Shown piece by piece: positions 47,113-56,596 of a stretch of DNA of 64,000 nucleotides. The stretch covers positions 1-64,000 of the forward strand of contig NZ_WEZF01000020.1 of assembly GCF_009177065.1 (NCBI RefSeq), written 5' to 3'. How positions within the stretch are numbered: position 1 is the first letter of the stretch; each line of letters begins with the position of its first letter. A program made the position numbers and the translations under genes. Below the pieces are notes generated by a model. That model saw only the letters and a program-made list of their open reading frames with translations, did no database searches and was not told the DNA's origin. The DNA comes from Tautonia marina. GTDB taxonomy: Bacteria > Planctomycetota > Planctomycetia > Isosphaerales > Isosphaeraceae.

Positions 47113-48603
47113 ATGCTTCACGGATTTGGACGCAGCCCGCTCGGTCAGAGAACCCTCGGGGCAACCCCCGCGCAGGCCAAATCGCCCACCAGCGAACCGC
47201 CCGAGGGGTCTGAACCCAACGCCCCCGTGGCGACGATCCCTCCCACCCCGACCGTGGCACCACCTCCGAAGCCACCAAAGCCTCCCAAGCCCAAGGACCA
47301 GGAACCGGCCAAGGCCGACCCGGCCGTGGCGGCGTTCGAGGCGATCAAGCGACGGATTCATAGCAAGCTGGTCGATCGGCTCGACTTCAATCGGGTCAAC
47401 GAGCTGGACCCGAGGACGGTTCGAGCCGAGGTTCGCTCGGTGATCGAGCACCTGCTCGACGAAGACGACCCGATGCTCAATCGGAACGAGCGCCAGCGGC
47501 TCGTCGATGAGATTCTGGACGAAACCTTCGGCCTCGGGCCCCTGGAAGCGTTGCTGAAGGAGGAAGGGATCGGGGACATCATGATCAATGGTCCCCGGTA
47601 CGTGTTTATTGAAAAAGGGGGGCGGATCGAGCGATCGTGCGTGGGATTCCGCGATGATGATCACCTGTTGCAGATCATCGACCGCATTGTCTCTCGCGTG
47701 GGTCGGCGGATCGATGAAAGTTCGCCAATGGTCGATGCGCGATTGCCGGACGGCTCTCGTGTCAACGCGATCATCCCCCCGCTGGCCCTCGACGGGCCGG
47801 TATTGACGATCCGAATGTTCGGTTCGAAACCCTTGACGCAGGATGACTTGTTACGGTTCAAGGCATTCACGCCCGAGATGCTGATCTTGATGGAAGCGGC
47901 CATGAGGGCGCGCTTGAATATCATCATCTCCGGCGGTACGGGTTCGGGCAAAACGACGTTACTGAACACGCTTTCGAGTTTCATCCAGAACGACCACCGG
48001 ATTATCACAATCGAGGACGCGGCCGAGCTTCGCCTGCAGCAGGAGCATGTGGTGCGGCTCGAAACCCGACCGCCGAACGTTGAAGGGCGAGGGGCCGTCA
48101 CGGCGACCGACCTGGTCAAGAACGCCCTGCGAATGCGGCCCGACCGGATCATCATCGGCGAATGTCGAGGGGCCGAGACCCTCGACATGATTCAGGCCAT
48201 GAACACCGGCCACGAAGGCTCGATGACCACCGTGCACGCCAACAACCCGCGCGATGCCATGAGCCGGTTGGAGACGATGATCAGCATGGCCGGCCTGGAG
48301 CTTCCCATCCGGGCGCTTCGCTCTCAGTTCGCCTCGGCCGTGGACCTGATTATCCAGGCAAACCGTTTGCAAGGCGGCCCGAGAAAGGTGACGAGCATCA
48401 CCGAGGTCGTCGGCATGGAGGGGGACACGATTATCATGCAAGAGATTTTCAAATTCGAACAGGTTGGTGTTGACTCCGGCGGCCGGGCCCACGGGCGGTT
48501 CACCTCGACCGGCATTCGACCGTCGTTCATGGATCGCCTGGAATCATCTGGCTGCGTGCTGCCGACGGATCTGTTCCGCCAACGTGACCTGATGGCGGAT
48601 TAA
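47113..48603 (+). CDS. cpaF: Tad pilus assembly ATPase CpaF/TadA
   Basis: GGAGG nine bases before the ATG fixes 496 residues. The N-terminal 70 residues are Pro-rich and low-complexity ([19 protein letters not shown]). The secretion-ATPase fold follows: N-terminal domain to about residue 265, Walker A at 274-282 (GGTGSGKTT, with K280), then the Walker B region [18 protein letters not shown] and the His box [16 protein letters not shown]. TadA is a hexameric motor that drives both extension and retraction of the pilus. It sits before tadB, with which it forms the inner-membrane motor. Confidence 0.96.
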   Translation: MLHGFGRSPLGQRTLGATPAQAKSPTSEPPEGSEPNAPVATIPPTPTVAPPPKPPKPPKPKDQEPAKADPAVAAFEAIKRRIHSKLVDRLDFNRVNELDPRTVRAEVRSVIEHLLDEDDPMLNRNERQRLVDEILDETFGLGPLEALLKEEGIGDIMINGPRYVFIEKGGRIERSCVGFRDDDHLLQIIDRIVSRVGRRIDESSPMVDARLPDGSRVNAIIPPLALDGPVLTIRMFGSKPLTQDDLLRFKAFTPEMLILMEAAMRARLNIIISGGTGSGKTTLLNTLSSFIQNDHRIITIEDAAELRLQQEHVVRLETRPPNVEGRGAVTATDLVKNALRMRPDRIIIGECRGAETLDMIQAMNTGHEGSMTTVHANNPRDAMSRLETMISMAGLELPIRALRSQFASAVDLIIQANRLQGGPRKVTSITEVVGMEGDTIIMQEIFKFEQVGVDSGGRAHGRFTSTGIRPSFMDRLESSGCVLPTDLFRQRDLMAD

Positions 48604-48679
48604 GGGGTGGAATCGGTTGGGGGAGCGAGTCGGAGATCGCGGCGATCGGTCGGTTGCACCAAGAGAGGAGCCCTGAGCG

Positions 48680-49651
48680 ATGGACGGGACGACCTTTGTC
48701 ATGATTGCCGCCGGAGTGGCCATTGCGCTGCTCGTGGCGGGGGTGGCAATGGTAGTGACGAAGTCGGAATCGACCCTGGCCGAGGAACGGCTTCGGAACC
48801 TCACCAGCGGCAAGCGTCCGAACGTCAATAAGCAGCTCGCGGCCGATTCGCTGCTGCGGGCGCCGCCGATCGACGCACGCAACCTGGCCCTGCTTGAGCA
48901 ATACCTGCCGAGTGGGGAATCGCTGAAGCGGCTGTACGAACAGGCCGACCTGACCCTGCCATTCAAGACGTTTCTGGCCATCGCCGGAGGGTTAACGGTC
49001 CTGGGAGGAACGGTCGCGGCGGTGGTGGGTTCTCTGTGGCTGGCTCCGGTGGGGGCGGCGATGGGAGCGGGAGTCTCACTCCTGTTTCTTCAGCAACGCA
49101 AGCGAAAACGCATTGCCTTGTTCATGGCAGGGCTTCCCGAAGCGGTCGAGTTGATGGGCCGGGCCTTGCGGGCAGGGCATGGCCTGGCGTCGGGAATGCA
49201 GCTGGTCTCGCACGAAATGAAGGGGCCGGTTTCTCAGGAGTTCGGCCGGGTGTTCGAGGAGCAGAACCTTGGCGTGCCGGTGGATGAGGCCCTGCGAGGC
49301 ATGTCGGAGCGGGTGCCGACGATGGACGTGCGCTTCCTGGTGACGGCCATCATCATCCAGCGGGCGACGGGGGGTGATCTGGCGGAGATTCTGGACAAGA
49401 TCGGTCGGTTGATCCGCCAACGCTTTGAACTGGTTGGCCATGTCAAGGCGCTGACGGCCGAGGGTCGCCTCTCGGGGCTGGTCTTGCTGGCGCTGCCTCC
49501 CGGATTACTGGCGTTTATTGCCATGAGCAATCCTTCGTATGTTGCCCCGCTGTTTCAGACAACGCTGGGAGCGAAGTTGCTGGCGGTGACGGTGGTTCTC
49601 CAGCTGATGGGAGCCGTCGCTATCAAGAAGATTATTTCGATCAAGGTCTGA
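48680..49651 (+). CDS. tadB: Tad pilus platform protein TadB (T2SF domain)
   Basis: GAGGAG ten bases before the ATG; 323 residues. N-terminal membrane helix (FVMIAAGVAIALLVAGVAMV), a cytoplasmic region, then a T2SF domain with LPEAVELMGRALRAGHGLAS and VSQEFGRVFEEQNLGVPVDE, and three further helices ending MGAVAIKKIISIKV. It is a GspF-like inner-membrane platform partner of TadC and CpaF. The next gene, tadC, begins 41 bases on. Confidence 0.94.
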   Translation: MDGTTFVMIAAGVAIALLVAGVAMVVTKSESTLAEERLRNLTSGKRPNVNKQLAADSLLRAPPIDARNLALLEQYLPSGESLKRLYEQADLTLPFKTFLAIAGGLTVLGGTVAAVVGSLWLAPVGAAMGAGVSLLFLQQRKRKRIALFMAGLPEAVELMGRALRAGHGLASGMQLVSHEMKGPVSQEFGRVFEEQNLGVPVDEALRGMSERVPTMDVRFLVTAIIIQRATGGDLAEILDKIGRLIRQRFELVGHVKALTAEGRLSGLVLLALPPGLLAFIAMSNPSYVAPLFQTTLGAKLLAVTVVLQLMGAVAIKKIISIKV

Positions 49652-49692
49652 TCGGTGCATCCTCCGATCAAAACCCGCGGAGAGTTCCGGCC

Positions 49693-50655
49693 GTGCCGAC
49701 GCTCGAAACACTGCTGACCCCGGAAACGATCATCCCCATCGCCACCTTCCTGGCGTTCATGCTCGGGGGCTGGGGAGTGTTATCGCTGGTGGCGACCCGA
49801 CCGACCCGCGCAGAGGACCGCTTGAAGCGGATGCTCGATCGTCCGCAAATGGAGATCGAGCGGGCTCGGGCCGCTCGAGAGCGCCAGCGGATTCAGGATC
49901 GAGTGGCCGAGGCGGCGAGGAAGCTGTCCGGCCCGATGCAACCGAAAGACGAGGCCGAGCTGGGCAAGCTGCGGGTCTCGCTGTTGAATGCCGGCATCCG
50001 GCATCCACAGGCGGTGCAGATTTTCCTCGGGATGAAGGTGCTGGGGCTCTTGCTGGGGATCGCGGTGGCGATTCCGCCGGTCTGGTCGCACTTCGGGTTC
50101 ACCCAGAACGGCATGCTGGCCGTCATGGCGGCCGGGGGCCTGGGATTTTACATTCCGGGTGTGATTGTCGGTCACTGGAGGCGGAAGCAACAGCAGGCGA
50201 TCTTCCTGAGCTTGCCCGACGCCCTGGACCTGATGGTTGTGTGTGTCGAGGCCGGGCTCGGGTTCGATGCCGCCATGCGTCGCGTCACGAGCGAACTGGC
50301 CGAATCGTGCCCGGAGGTTTGCAATGAACTGAACATTGTGAACTTCCAGATTCAGATGGGCCGTCCTCGTCGGGAAGCCCTGCGCGACCTGGGAATCCGG
50401 ACCGGGGTGGAAGATGTAAGAGCCCTGGCCGCCGTGATCATTCAGGCCGAGAAGTTCGGGTCGCCCATCGGATCGGCCTTGCGGGTGCAGTCGGACGCAA
50501 TGCGGACCCGACGGCGACAACTGGCCGAGGAAAAGGCCGCGCAAACAGCCGTGAAAATCATGCTGCCGCTGATTTTGTTCATCTTCCCCGGCGTGTTTGT
50601 GGTCCTGGTTGGCCCGGCAGCAATCAACATCAAGGATACGTTGCTCGGAATGTAA
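49693..50655 (+). CDS. tadC: Tad pilus platform protein TadC (T2SF domain)
   Basis: A 320-residue protein with a GTG start and GGAGA ten bases upstream. Same fold as TadB: N-terminal helix, cytoplasmic part with a basic motif, then LPDALDLMVVCVEAGLGFDA, VNFQIQMGRPRREALRDLG and helices ending FIFPGVFVVLVGPAAINIKD. It pairs with TadB to form the inner-membrane platform. It is the last recognisable Tad gene in this locus. Confidence 0.94.
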   Translation: MPTLETLLTPETIIPIATFLAFMLGGWGVLSLVATRPTRAEDRLKRMLDRPQMEIERARAARERQRIQDRVAEAARKLSGPMQPKDEAELGKLRVSLLNAGIRHPQAVQIFLGMKVLGLLLGIAVAIPPVWSHFGFTQNGMLAVMAAGGLGFYIPGVIVGHWRRKQQQAIFLSLPDALDLMVVCVEAGLGFDAAMRRVTSELAESCPEVCNELNIVNFQIQMGRPRREALRDLGIRTGVEDVRALAAVIIQAEKFGSPIGSALRVQSDAMRTRRRQLAEEKAAQTAVKIMLPLILFIFPGVFVVLVGPAAINIKDTLLGM

Positions 50656-50699
50656 TCCATCGAGAACGGCGGCGCCGGTCTTCGATCGGGAGCGAAGCC

Positions 50700-51047
50700 A
50701 TGAAAAAATATCACCACAGACCGATGGATCATCACTCCGGGCCGCCTCAACCGGCGCGGGGATGGCGGATGCTGTTGCTCATCGGGCTGGTGTCGTTACC
50801 GCTGCTTCTGGACGGGGCGAAGATCAGCTATGCCCAGTGGCAAACCATGTTCGGCCCGAAGCCGATGGTCAGCACGCCGACCTTCGACCTGATGGGTGAG
50901 TATTTCCATCGCACAACCCAGGACTTCCTTTGGATGACCCGGCAGCCGTTTCGGAGAGTGCCCTGGCGCGTCGAGTGGGCCGTGAGCGGGCTCGCGCTGA
51001 GCCTGATCGCCGGCGCCTTGATTTTGCGACACAACCGGGCCCGGTGA
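50700..51047 (+). CDS. Small two-helix membrane protein at the end of the Tad locus
   Basis: A 115-residue protein with GGGAG eight bases before the ATG. It has a polar, His-rich N-terminus (MKKYHHRPMDHHSGPPQPAR), a first helix (MLLLIGLVSLPLLLDGA), a periplasmic region with KPMVSTPTFDLMGEYFHR, and a C-terminal helix (LALSLIAGALILRHN). It is unlike known Tad proteins. It may be an accessory of the pilus locus, but co-transcription is the only support. It is convergent with hemY at a gap of about 25 bases. Confidence 0.68.
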   Translation: MKKYHHRPMDHHSGPPQPARGWRMLLLIGLVSLPLLLDGAKISYAQWQTMFGPKPMVSTPTFDLMGEYFHRTTQDFLWMTRQPFRRVPWRVEWAVSGLALSLIAGALILRHNRAR

Positions 51048-51072
51048 AGGGATCGCCCCCGGCCGAAGGCCG

Positions 51073-52539
51073 TCAGGCGACGGCTCGGCCCCGGGCGTTG
51101 GTCAGCAAGCGAAGGACGGCTTCGGCTGCCTCCTGGCCAATCCGGGCACAGTCGGGAACGCCGACCCCGGAATAGGCATTGCCGGTGAGGATGAGGCCGG
51201 GGTGCGCCTCGGCACGCGAGCGGATGGACGCGACCCGATCGAGGTGACCGAGGGTGTATTGAGGCATCGCTCGGGAATGCCGGGCGACCCGGGAGAGGAT
51301 CGGGGGTCCGGAAGCGCCGAGCAGTTGTTCCACCTCTCGAACCGCAATGGCGGTGAGTTCCTCGTCGTTGCGTTCGAACAGGTGGGCCTGCAAGGCACCG
51401 CCGATGAAGACGCGGAGCAACACCGTGCCTTCGGGAGCGCGGCTGGGAAACTTGACGCTGGTGAACGAGACGGCCAGGATCTCTCGCCCTTCGACGCTGG
51501 GCACGACGACGCCGAACCCGTCGAGCGGGTGGGTCACGCGGTCTCGGGGATACGCCAGCTGGACGATCGCCGAGGAGGCGTAGGGGATCGATCGGAGATC
51601 GAGGGCCAGATCCTTGTCTTCACCATCGACGAGCCGGGCGGCGGCGTGAGCCTCGACGGCGAGGATCACGGCATCGGCCTCCAGGGAAGGGCCGTCGAGC
51701 AGTTCGACCCGCCAGGTTCCCTCGGGCTGCTGGCGAGCAACCCGACGGGCGGCCGTACCGAGGCGGAGCGTTCCGGGAGGGAGGGACGCGGCCAGGGCCT
51801 TCGGCAGGGTGTCCATGCCGGAGGCGAGGGTCTGGAACAGGCTGTAGCGCGCCCCGGAGCCTCCCCCCTGCCCTTCGAGCCGGGCGGCTCTCCCCTGGCG
51901 AAGCGCGGCGCGGATCAGGCTGCCGTGCTCGCGTTCCATCTGGGGGAACTGTGGCAGGGTCGCGTGGAGGCTCAGATCGTTCGGATCGGCCGTATAGATC
52001 CCCCCGACCAGGGGCTGAACAAGGCGGTCGAGCGCCTCGCGGCCGAGGCGGCGGCGGACGAAGCTGGCGAGGCTTTCATCGGCCTCGTCGCGGCGGGCGG
52101 GCAGGACAAGGTCGCAGAGCATCCGGAGCTTCCCTCGCCAGGAGAGGATCGGCGAGGTGATGAGCGGCCAGAGCCGCTGAGGGGCCATCAGGACGAAGCC
52201 TTCGGGGACTGGCACCAATCGGCCGTTGCGGACGACGAACGAGCGGCGATAGCGGTCGTCGGTGCCGATGAGCTGATCACCGAGGCCGAGCGACCGGCAA
52301 AGCTCGATGGCGTGCGGCTTATTGGTAATGAACGAGTCGGCTCCACCTTCGAGGGTGAAGCCATCGACGCGGTCGGTCCAGATGGCGCCGCCGATCCGGT
52401 CCTGAGCTTCGAGGACGACCAGTTCGATGGGTGATCGGAGCGTCGCGGATCGTTCGGCCAGACGGTACGCCGCCGTCAGGCCGCTCAAGCCTGCGCCGAT
52501 GATCACAACCCGATGGGACCGAGCAGAGACGTCCGACAC
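51073..52539 (-). CDS. hemY: Protoporphyrinogen/coproporphyrinogen III oxidase (HemY-type, FAD)
   Basis: The frame is open to 52641, but a GTG at 52539 after GGGGGAT puts the start just before the family N-terminus; it gives 488 residues, close to the usual 470. The FAD motif is RVVIIGAGLSGLTAAYRLAE, followed by VVLEAQDRIGGAIWTDRVDG and GFTLEGGADSFITNKP. The C-terminal ILTGNAYSGVGVPDCARIG completes the FAD fold. It oxidises a porphyrinogen late in heme synthesis; whether its substrate is coproporphyrinogen III (as in the HemY of Gram-positive bacteria) or protoporphyrinogen IX cannot be judged by eye. Some databases call this gene hemG. A terminator-like hairpin lies upstream, so it probably has its own promoter. 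Confidence 0.92.
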   Translation of the reverse strand: MSDVSARSHRVVIIGAGLSGLTAAYRLAERSATLRSPIELVVLEAQDRIGGAIWTDRVDGFTLEGGADSFITNKPHAIELCRSLGLGDQLIGTDDRYRRSFVVRNGRLVPVPEGFVLMAPQRLWPLITSPILSWRGKLRMLCDLVLPARRDEADESLASFVRRRLGREALDRLVQPLVGGIYTADPNDLSLHATLPQFPQMEREHGSLIRAALRQGRAARLEGQGGGSGARYSLFQTLASGMDTLPKALAASLPPGTLRLGTAARRVARQQPEGTWRVELLDGPSLEADAVILAVEAHAAARLVDGEDKDLALDLRSIPYASSAIVQLAYPRDRVTHPLDGFGVVVPSVEGREILAVSFTSVKFPSRAPEGTVLLRVFIGGALQAHLFERNDEELTAIAVREVEQLLGASGPPILSRVARHSRAMPQYTLGHLDRVASIRSRAEAHPGLILTGNAYSGVGVPDCARIGQEAAEAVLRLLTNARGRAVA

Positions 52540-52696
52540 GGAAGACAGATCCCCCGACACAATCACGATTTTGGCGGAATTTGATGGCCCAACGATTCCA
52601 GTGTACGGGCCGATTCCCGTTCGAACAAGGGTCACGGACACGTCGAACGGGCGATCTCGGGCGGTGGAAACGAGGAGGCGGAGGAATCACGCAGAA

Positions 52697-52732
52697 AGGG
52701 CTCCGGTCCCTGAGGTGGGGGACCGGAGCCCT
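52697..52732 (-). terminator. Strong hairpin terminating the DUF1559-lipoprotein unit
   Basis: Perfect 14-base arms (52697-52710 and 52719-52732, AGGGCTCCGGTCCC with GGGACCGGAGCCCT) enclose an eight-base loop. On the minus strand the stem is followed by TTTCTGCG. It lies 57 bases after the lipoprotein stop and well before hemY, so it should end transcription from the DUF1559 unit. Confidence 0.8.
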
Positions 52733-52788
52733 CTGAGAAACCGTCGGTCATCAAGACCGGCTGCGGCATGAATGTCGGAGCCCGAAGG

Positions 52789-52968
52789 TCACTCGACGAC
52801 GGCGGGGGGAGCCGCCATGGCCCCCGTGCCTTCCTCCTCCGAACCGGAGTAGACGGCGCCGGAACCGGGATCGTCTGCGGCGACCGGAGGATTGGCGTCG
52901 CCACCGCATCCGGCAACGACGAGACCAAGAAGCGAAAGCGCGAACAGTCGAGCGACGAACGAGGTCAT
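52789..52968 (-). CDS. Tiny lipoprotein downstream of a DUF1559 gene
   Basis: A 59-residue protein with a lipoprotein signal (FVARLFALSLLGLVVAGCGG; lipobox VAGC). The mature peptide is only about 38 residues, Gly/Ala/Pro/Glu-rich and unstructured (PPVAADDPGSGAVYSGSEEE). It lies 58 bases after the DUF1559 gene, an arrangement I have seen described for other planctomycete DUF1559 loci. Its role is unknown. The start ATG has only a weak purine site, but the signal peptide supports it. Confidence 0.68.
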   Translation of the reverse strand: MTSFVARLFALSLLGLVVAGCGGDANPPVAADDPGSGAVYSGSEEEGTGAMAAPPAVVE

Positions 52969-53026
52969 GATGCGTCTTCTTCCAGAGTCAAGAGAAACGA
53001 AACGGAGCCGAAACACGCGGGGCGGA

Positions 53027-54103
53027 TCAGAGCTGGTCGGCACTGACCACTTCGCCAAGCCTGCGAGTGCTCAAGGCACGGTAAGTGGCCATGTCGATCG
53101 ATTCCTTGAGGAAACGAACCGATCCGTCGCCAAAGAGGAAGTTGGCCCCGCCGGGGTGATTGCTGCGGAAGCCGAACTGCCCCATCTCGGTGCAGCCGAA
53201 CGGAGCGGGCGTGTTGGCCCAGCTGGTCGGTCGGCTGGCGATGGGACCGGCACTGGTCAGGCAGCTCGTCGGAGTGTTGTAGGGAGCCGGTCCGGCACCG
53301 GTGAGGGCCTTGGCGTTGATGCGAGGCACCGTGTAGGCAACGGCGGTGATGCGGACATCGCCCGGCCAGGCGGTGGCGCCCCAGGGGGGACCGTTCCAGG
53401 CACCGCCGGACGCACCGAAGTTGAAGTGCGATCCGCCCGGCTCGTTCCTGAAGCGGGAGGTCTCTCCGATGAAGATGGTGTTGCTCAGGCCATCACGAAT
53501 GTCGGCGAACTTGTAGGCGAAATTGCGGCCGAAGGGACCTTCGGATTCGATCGCGTTGCAGCGATCGGCGTTGGTCGTTCCTCCCCAAGAATACCAGGTC
53601 GATTCCGTCATGCCAGCCACGGCAGCGTAGGAGGTCTGGTAGGTGGTGAACCAACTGGCGCTGACGTCCTCGTGTTCGTCGTCGCTCGGGCAGACATACG
53701 ACGACACTCGGGAGAGGGTCGCGGTTTCGTTCTTAAACCAGGTGGCGGCCACCTCGAAGTTGTACGCGGAGGTCTGGGCCCCTTGCTCCATGTACGGGAG
53801 AATGAAGGTCATCCAGCTCACCCAGATGTTCTCAGCACAGGGATTGCCAGGGTTCATGGCCTGGCCGTAGCCGGTCGGCGCGTTGCGAAAGTCGCCGATC
53901 GGCAGGCTGCCGGTGGCCGACTCGTAATTATGCAGGGCAATGCCAAGCTGCTTCATATTGTTTGTGCACTGGGCGCGACGAGCGGCCTCCCGAGCACTCT
54001 GAACAGCGGGCAGCAAGAGGGCAATGAGCACCCCGATGATGGCGATGACGACCAGCAGTTCGATCAGGGTAAACCCACGCGTCCGAGACGGTCGGGTGGT
54101 CAT
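53027..54103 (-). CDS. DUF1559 pseudopilin-like protein (H-x9-DG)
   Basis: GGAG nine bases before ATG 54103 gives 358 residues; an ATG five codons earlier is less likely. The N-terminus is a type IV pilin-like leader (RPSRTRGFTLIELLVVIAII) with a prepilin cleavage site after RG and E at +5, so a PilD-type peptidase is needed. The DUF1559 domain follows. Near the end, HPGGANFLFGDGSVRF holds the H-x9-DG motif that names this family. Planctomycetes carry many such paralogues; they are thought to be surface or periplasmic structural proteins. It precedes the small lipoprotein gene. Confidence 0.93.
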   Translation of the reverse strand: MTTRPSRTRGFTLIELLVVIAIIGVLIALLLPAVQSAREAARRAQCTNNMKQLGIALHNYESATGSLPIGDFRNAPTGYGQAMNPGNPCAENIWVSWMTFILPYMEQGAQTSAYNFEVAATWFKNETATLSRVSSYVCPSDDEHEDVSASWFTTYQTSYAAVAGMTESTWYSWGGTTNADRCNAIESEGPFGRNFAYKFADIRDGLSNTIFIGETSRFRNEPGGSHFNFGASGGAWNGPPWGATAWPGDVRITAVAYTVPRINAKALTGAGPAPYNTPTSCLTSAGPIASRPTSWANTPAPFGCTEMGQFGFRSNHPGGANFLFGDGSVRFLKESIDMATYRALSTRRLGEVVSADQL

Positions 54104-54814
54104 GGAATCGGGCTCCATTGGAGGGGGGAGGATGATCGGTGGGGTTCAGGGGATGCTCGGAGAGGACGACTCAAGGAAGCCACGGCAACCGGCGAGACCG
54201 ACGAACATCGTTGTGGACATTCTCCGATCCCGGATCAAGGTCCGGCTGTCACAAGTGTGCCGTCCATTTGAGAAACGTCATGCTCCAAACCATCCGGAGC
54301 ATCGCATCGTGATCAGATCATCCCACAGTCTGCCGGGCGGGACTCTCAGAGGAATCATCCGCGCATCGAGCGCCGATCACCACCGAGAAATGGCGACTGC
54401 AAGGAAGAGGAATGACGAGAGGCGTTGTTGAGAATGTGTCGAGCAATCGCTCACGAAAAGGCACCGATCTTGGTACCAAGTCGTCAGGGTTCATCGATGT
54501 CGACTGTTGAGACTCTTACGCCGAAATCGTTCATTCAGGTTAGTCAATCGTAGGGGGTAACGACAAGTACCCGATTCATTTGATCTTCATTTTCGACGAA
54601 ATTCCTTTAACAGATTGCCCTGATCTGTCGAATTTCCGAAGAATTTCGCATCGAATGTCACCTGGTTTGAGGCTTGCGGACGTGTCTTGAGCAATGCGGA
54701 CACTTACACGACATCGCTCAAATGGTGACACGACTTGAACCACCAATTGTCTCCAGCACGCATGAAACCGCGAACTAATCTCGGTCGAGCCAGACATGAT
54801 GGCGTGAACTGGGC
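54104..54814. other. Gene-free region, unusually AT-rich in its centre
   Basis: No gene is seen in these 711 bases between hemE and the DUF1559 gene. The stretch about 54430-54800 is visibly richer in A and T than the rest of the window, with runs such as GATCTTCATTTTCGACGAAA. The DUF1559 promoter should be on its left side. A small open frame at 54576-54818 has no ribosome binding site and was not called. Confidence 0.5.
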
Positions 54815-55849
54815 TCAACGACCTTCGTGAACGATCTCGACCAGGGCCCGGACGTGATCGACCGGGGTGCTCGGCAGGATGCCGTGGCCAAGGTTGAAAA
54901 TGTGGCCGGGACGGCCGGCAGCCTGGTCGAGGATGCGGCGGGCCTGACGGCGGATCTCGTCGATCGGCGCGAGCAGGACGACCGGATCGAGATTGCCCTG
55001 GATGGCGACCTCGGGACCGAGGCGGTTCCAGGCCTCGTCGAGTTCTACCCGCCAGTCGAGGCCGATGACCGAGCCGCCGGCATCACGCTGAGCTTCGAGG
55101 AGGGTGGCGGTGCCGGTGCCGAAGTGGATGGTCGGCACGTCGGCGGGCAGGGCGTCGAACAATCGCCGCATGTGCGGTTGAACGAAGCGTTTGTAGTCGA
55201 ACGGCGAGAGGTTGCCGACCCAGCTATCAAACAATTGCAAAACCTGGGCACCGGCCTCGGCCTGAGCACGGAGGTAAAGGGCGGTAGCGTCGGTGAGCTG
55301 GCGCATGAGGACATCCCAGGCACCGGGGTCGCGGTACATGAAGGCCTTGGCGCGGTCGTAGTGCCGTGAGCCTCCGCCCTCGATCGCGTAGCAGGCCAGG
55401 GTGAACGGGGCTCCAGCGAAACCGATCAAGGGGATCGAAGGCGGCAGGGCGGCCCGGATCTGGGAGACGGCCTGCATGACATATCCAAGCGGTTCGGCAC
55501 TGGTCATCGGCCGAAGGCGGTCGACGTCGCTCGACTCGGTGATCGGGTTGTGAATGACCGGGCCTTCCCCCTTGGCGAATTCGAGGTCGAGGCCAATCGG
55601 TTCGAGAATGAGCAGGATGTCCGCAAAGAGGATTGCGGCATCGACCCCGAGACGCTCGGCGGCGGTCACGGTGACCTCGGTGGCCAGGTCCGGTGTCTTG
55701 CAGAGTTCGAGGAACGAGACGCGCGAGCGCAGTTCGCGGTAATCGGCCATGTAGCGACCGGCCTGACGCATGAGCCAGATCGGGGTGACGTCGGTCGCTT
55801 CTCGGCGGCAGGCTTTGAGGAAGCGGGGGGCTTCGGGCGAATCCGGCAT
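54815..55849 (-). CDS. hemE: Uroporphyrinogen decarboxylase
   Basis: ATG 55849 gives 344 residues, the usual length; AGGGA lies 11 bases upstream. The N-terminus PIWLMRQAGRYMADYRELRS carries the catalytic Arg/Asp signature. Later FADILLILEPIGLDLEFAKG, FAGAPFTLACYAIEGGGS and YLRAQAEAGAQVLQLFDSW match the family in order. It decarboxylates uroporphyrinogen III to coproporphyrinogen III in the cytoplasm. It is on the same strand as hemY but separated by the DUF1559 unit, and follows DUF2617 by about 190 bases. Confidence 0.97.
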   Translation of the reverse strand: MPDSPEAPRFLKACRREATDVTPIWLMRQAGRYMADYRELRSRVSFLELCKTPDLATEVTVTAAERLGVDAAILFADILLILEPIGLDLEFAKGEGPVIHNPITESSDVDRLRPMTSAEPLGYVMQAVSQIRAALPPSIPLIGFAGAPFTLACYAIEGGGSRHYDRAKAFMYRDPGAWDVLMRQLTDATALYLRAQAEAGAQVLQLFDSWVGNLSPFDYKRFVQPHMRRLFDALPADVPTIHFGTGTATLLEAQRDAGGSVIGLDWRVELDEAWNRLGPEVAIQGNLDPVVLLAPIDEIRRQARRILDQAAGRPGHIFNLGHGILPSTPVDHVRALVEIVHEGR

Positions 55850-56038
55850 CGAACGGCGTCCCTGTCGGTCAGAGGGTGCAAGAACAAGCGTGCCGGAGAC
55901 TCGTCTCGGGCCGCCGGTGCCTGCATATTTTGCGCGCGACCACGCGAATCTGTCCAGGAAACGGCCCGTCAAGGGGACCAGGCACTCCGCCCTAATGGAG
56001 AACCGGCCCGCACTGCGAGGGCGTCGGCCGCCGGTCGA

Positions 56039-56596
56039 TCACTGCGGCTCGGCGTCGAGCAACTCGAACAGGGACTGTGTGCGGACGATGGAGTGGTCGT
56101 CTGGGAAGGTGTGGAAGGTCTGGACGGAGAGGCCGTTGGGGCGGGCGTCGATCCGGATGAAGCTGACCGGGGAGGGGGCCAGCCGATTCCGGGGGGAGAA
56201 GCGGTGAAACAGGCCCTTGCCGGCGTCGAGCGAAAGCTCGTCGCACAGGTGGCGGAAGACCTCGCCGTCGAGCCGTTCGGCGTCGAAGCAGGTTTGATAC
56301 TCGACCGTGACTCCCTGGCGGAGTGTGGCCGAGCGTTCGACGCGCACCGGCTCGCGCAGCAAGAGGCCACGATCGGGCAGCGGAGTCTCAGGCCCGCAAA
56401 GGACTTCCGTCAAGCGGCTTGAGCCGGCGGACCAGACGATCGCGTGACCACCCTCGATGAGCCGCAAGTCTGCATCCCAGGCCGAATGGCTCACCCGGCG
56501 ATGACGGCGCACGGTGAACCAGTCCGGGTGGATCGGACGGGCGAAGACCTGGAAGGTGATGTCGATAAGCTTCGATCGGCCGTAACTGACGCCCAT
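56039..56596 (-). CDS. DUF2617 family protein
   Basis: GGAGA seven bases before ATG 56596 fixes 185 residues; the frame continues far upstream but only as antisense of the next gene. Conserved-looking segments include FQVFARPIHPDWFTVR, RLIEGGHAIVWSAGSSRLTE, then VEYQTCFDAERLDGEVFRHL and TFHTFPDDHSIVRTQSLF. I recognise this as DUF2617, whose function is not known to me. No signal peptide or membrane helix is seen. It lies directly upstream of hemE on the same strand (189 bases), which could reflect co-transcription. Confidence 0.78.
   Translation of the reverse strand: MGVSYGRSKLIDITFQVFARPIHPDWFTVRRHRRVSHSAWDADLRLIEGGHAIVWSAGSSRLTEVLCGPETPLPDRGLLLREPVRVERSATLRQGVTVEYQTCFDAERLDGEVFRHLCDELSLDAGKGLFHRFSPRNRLAPSPVSFIRIDARPNGLSVQTFHTFPDDHSIVRTQSLFELLDAEPQ

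Noticed and set aside
54576-54818. Small 80-codon minus-strand open frame between hemE and the DUF1559 gene
   Set aside because: No ribosome binding site and no protein-like pattern; lies in an AT-rich non-coding stretch.
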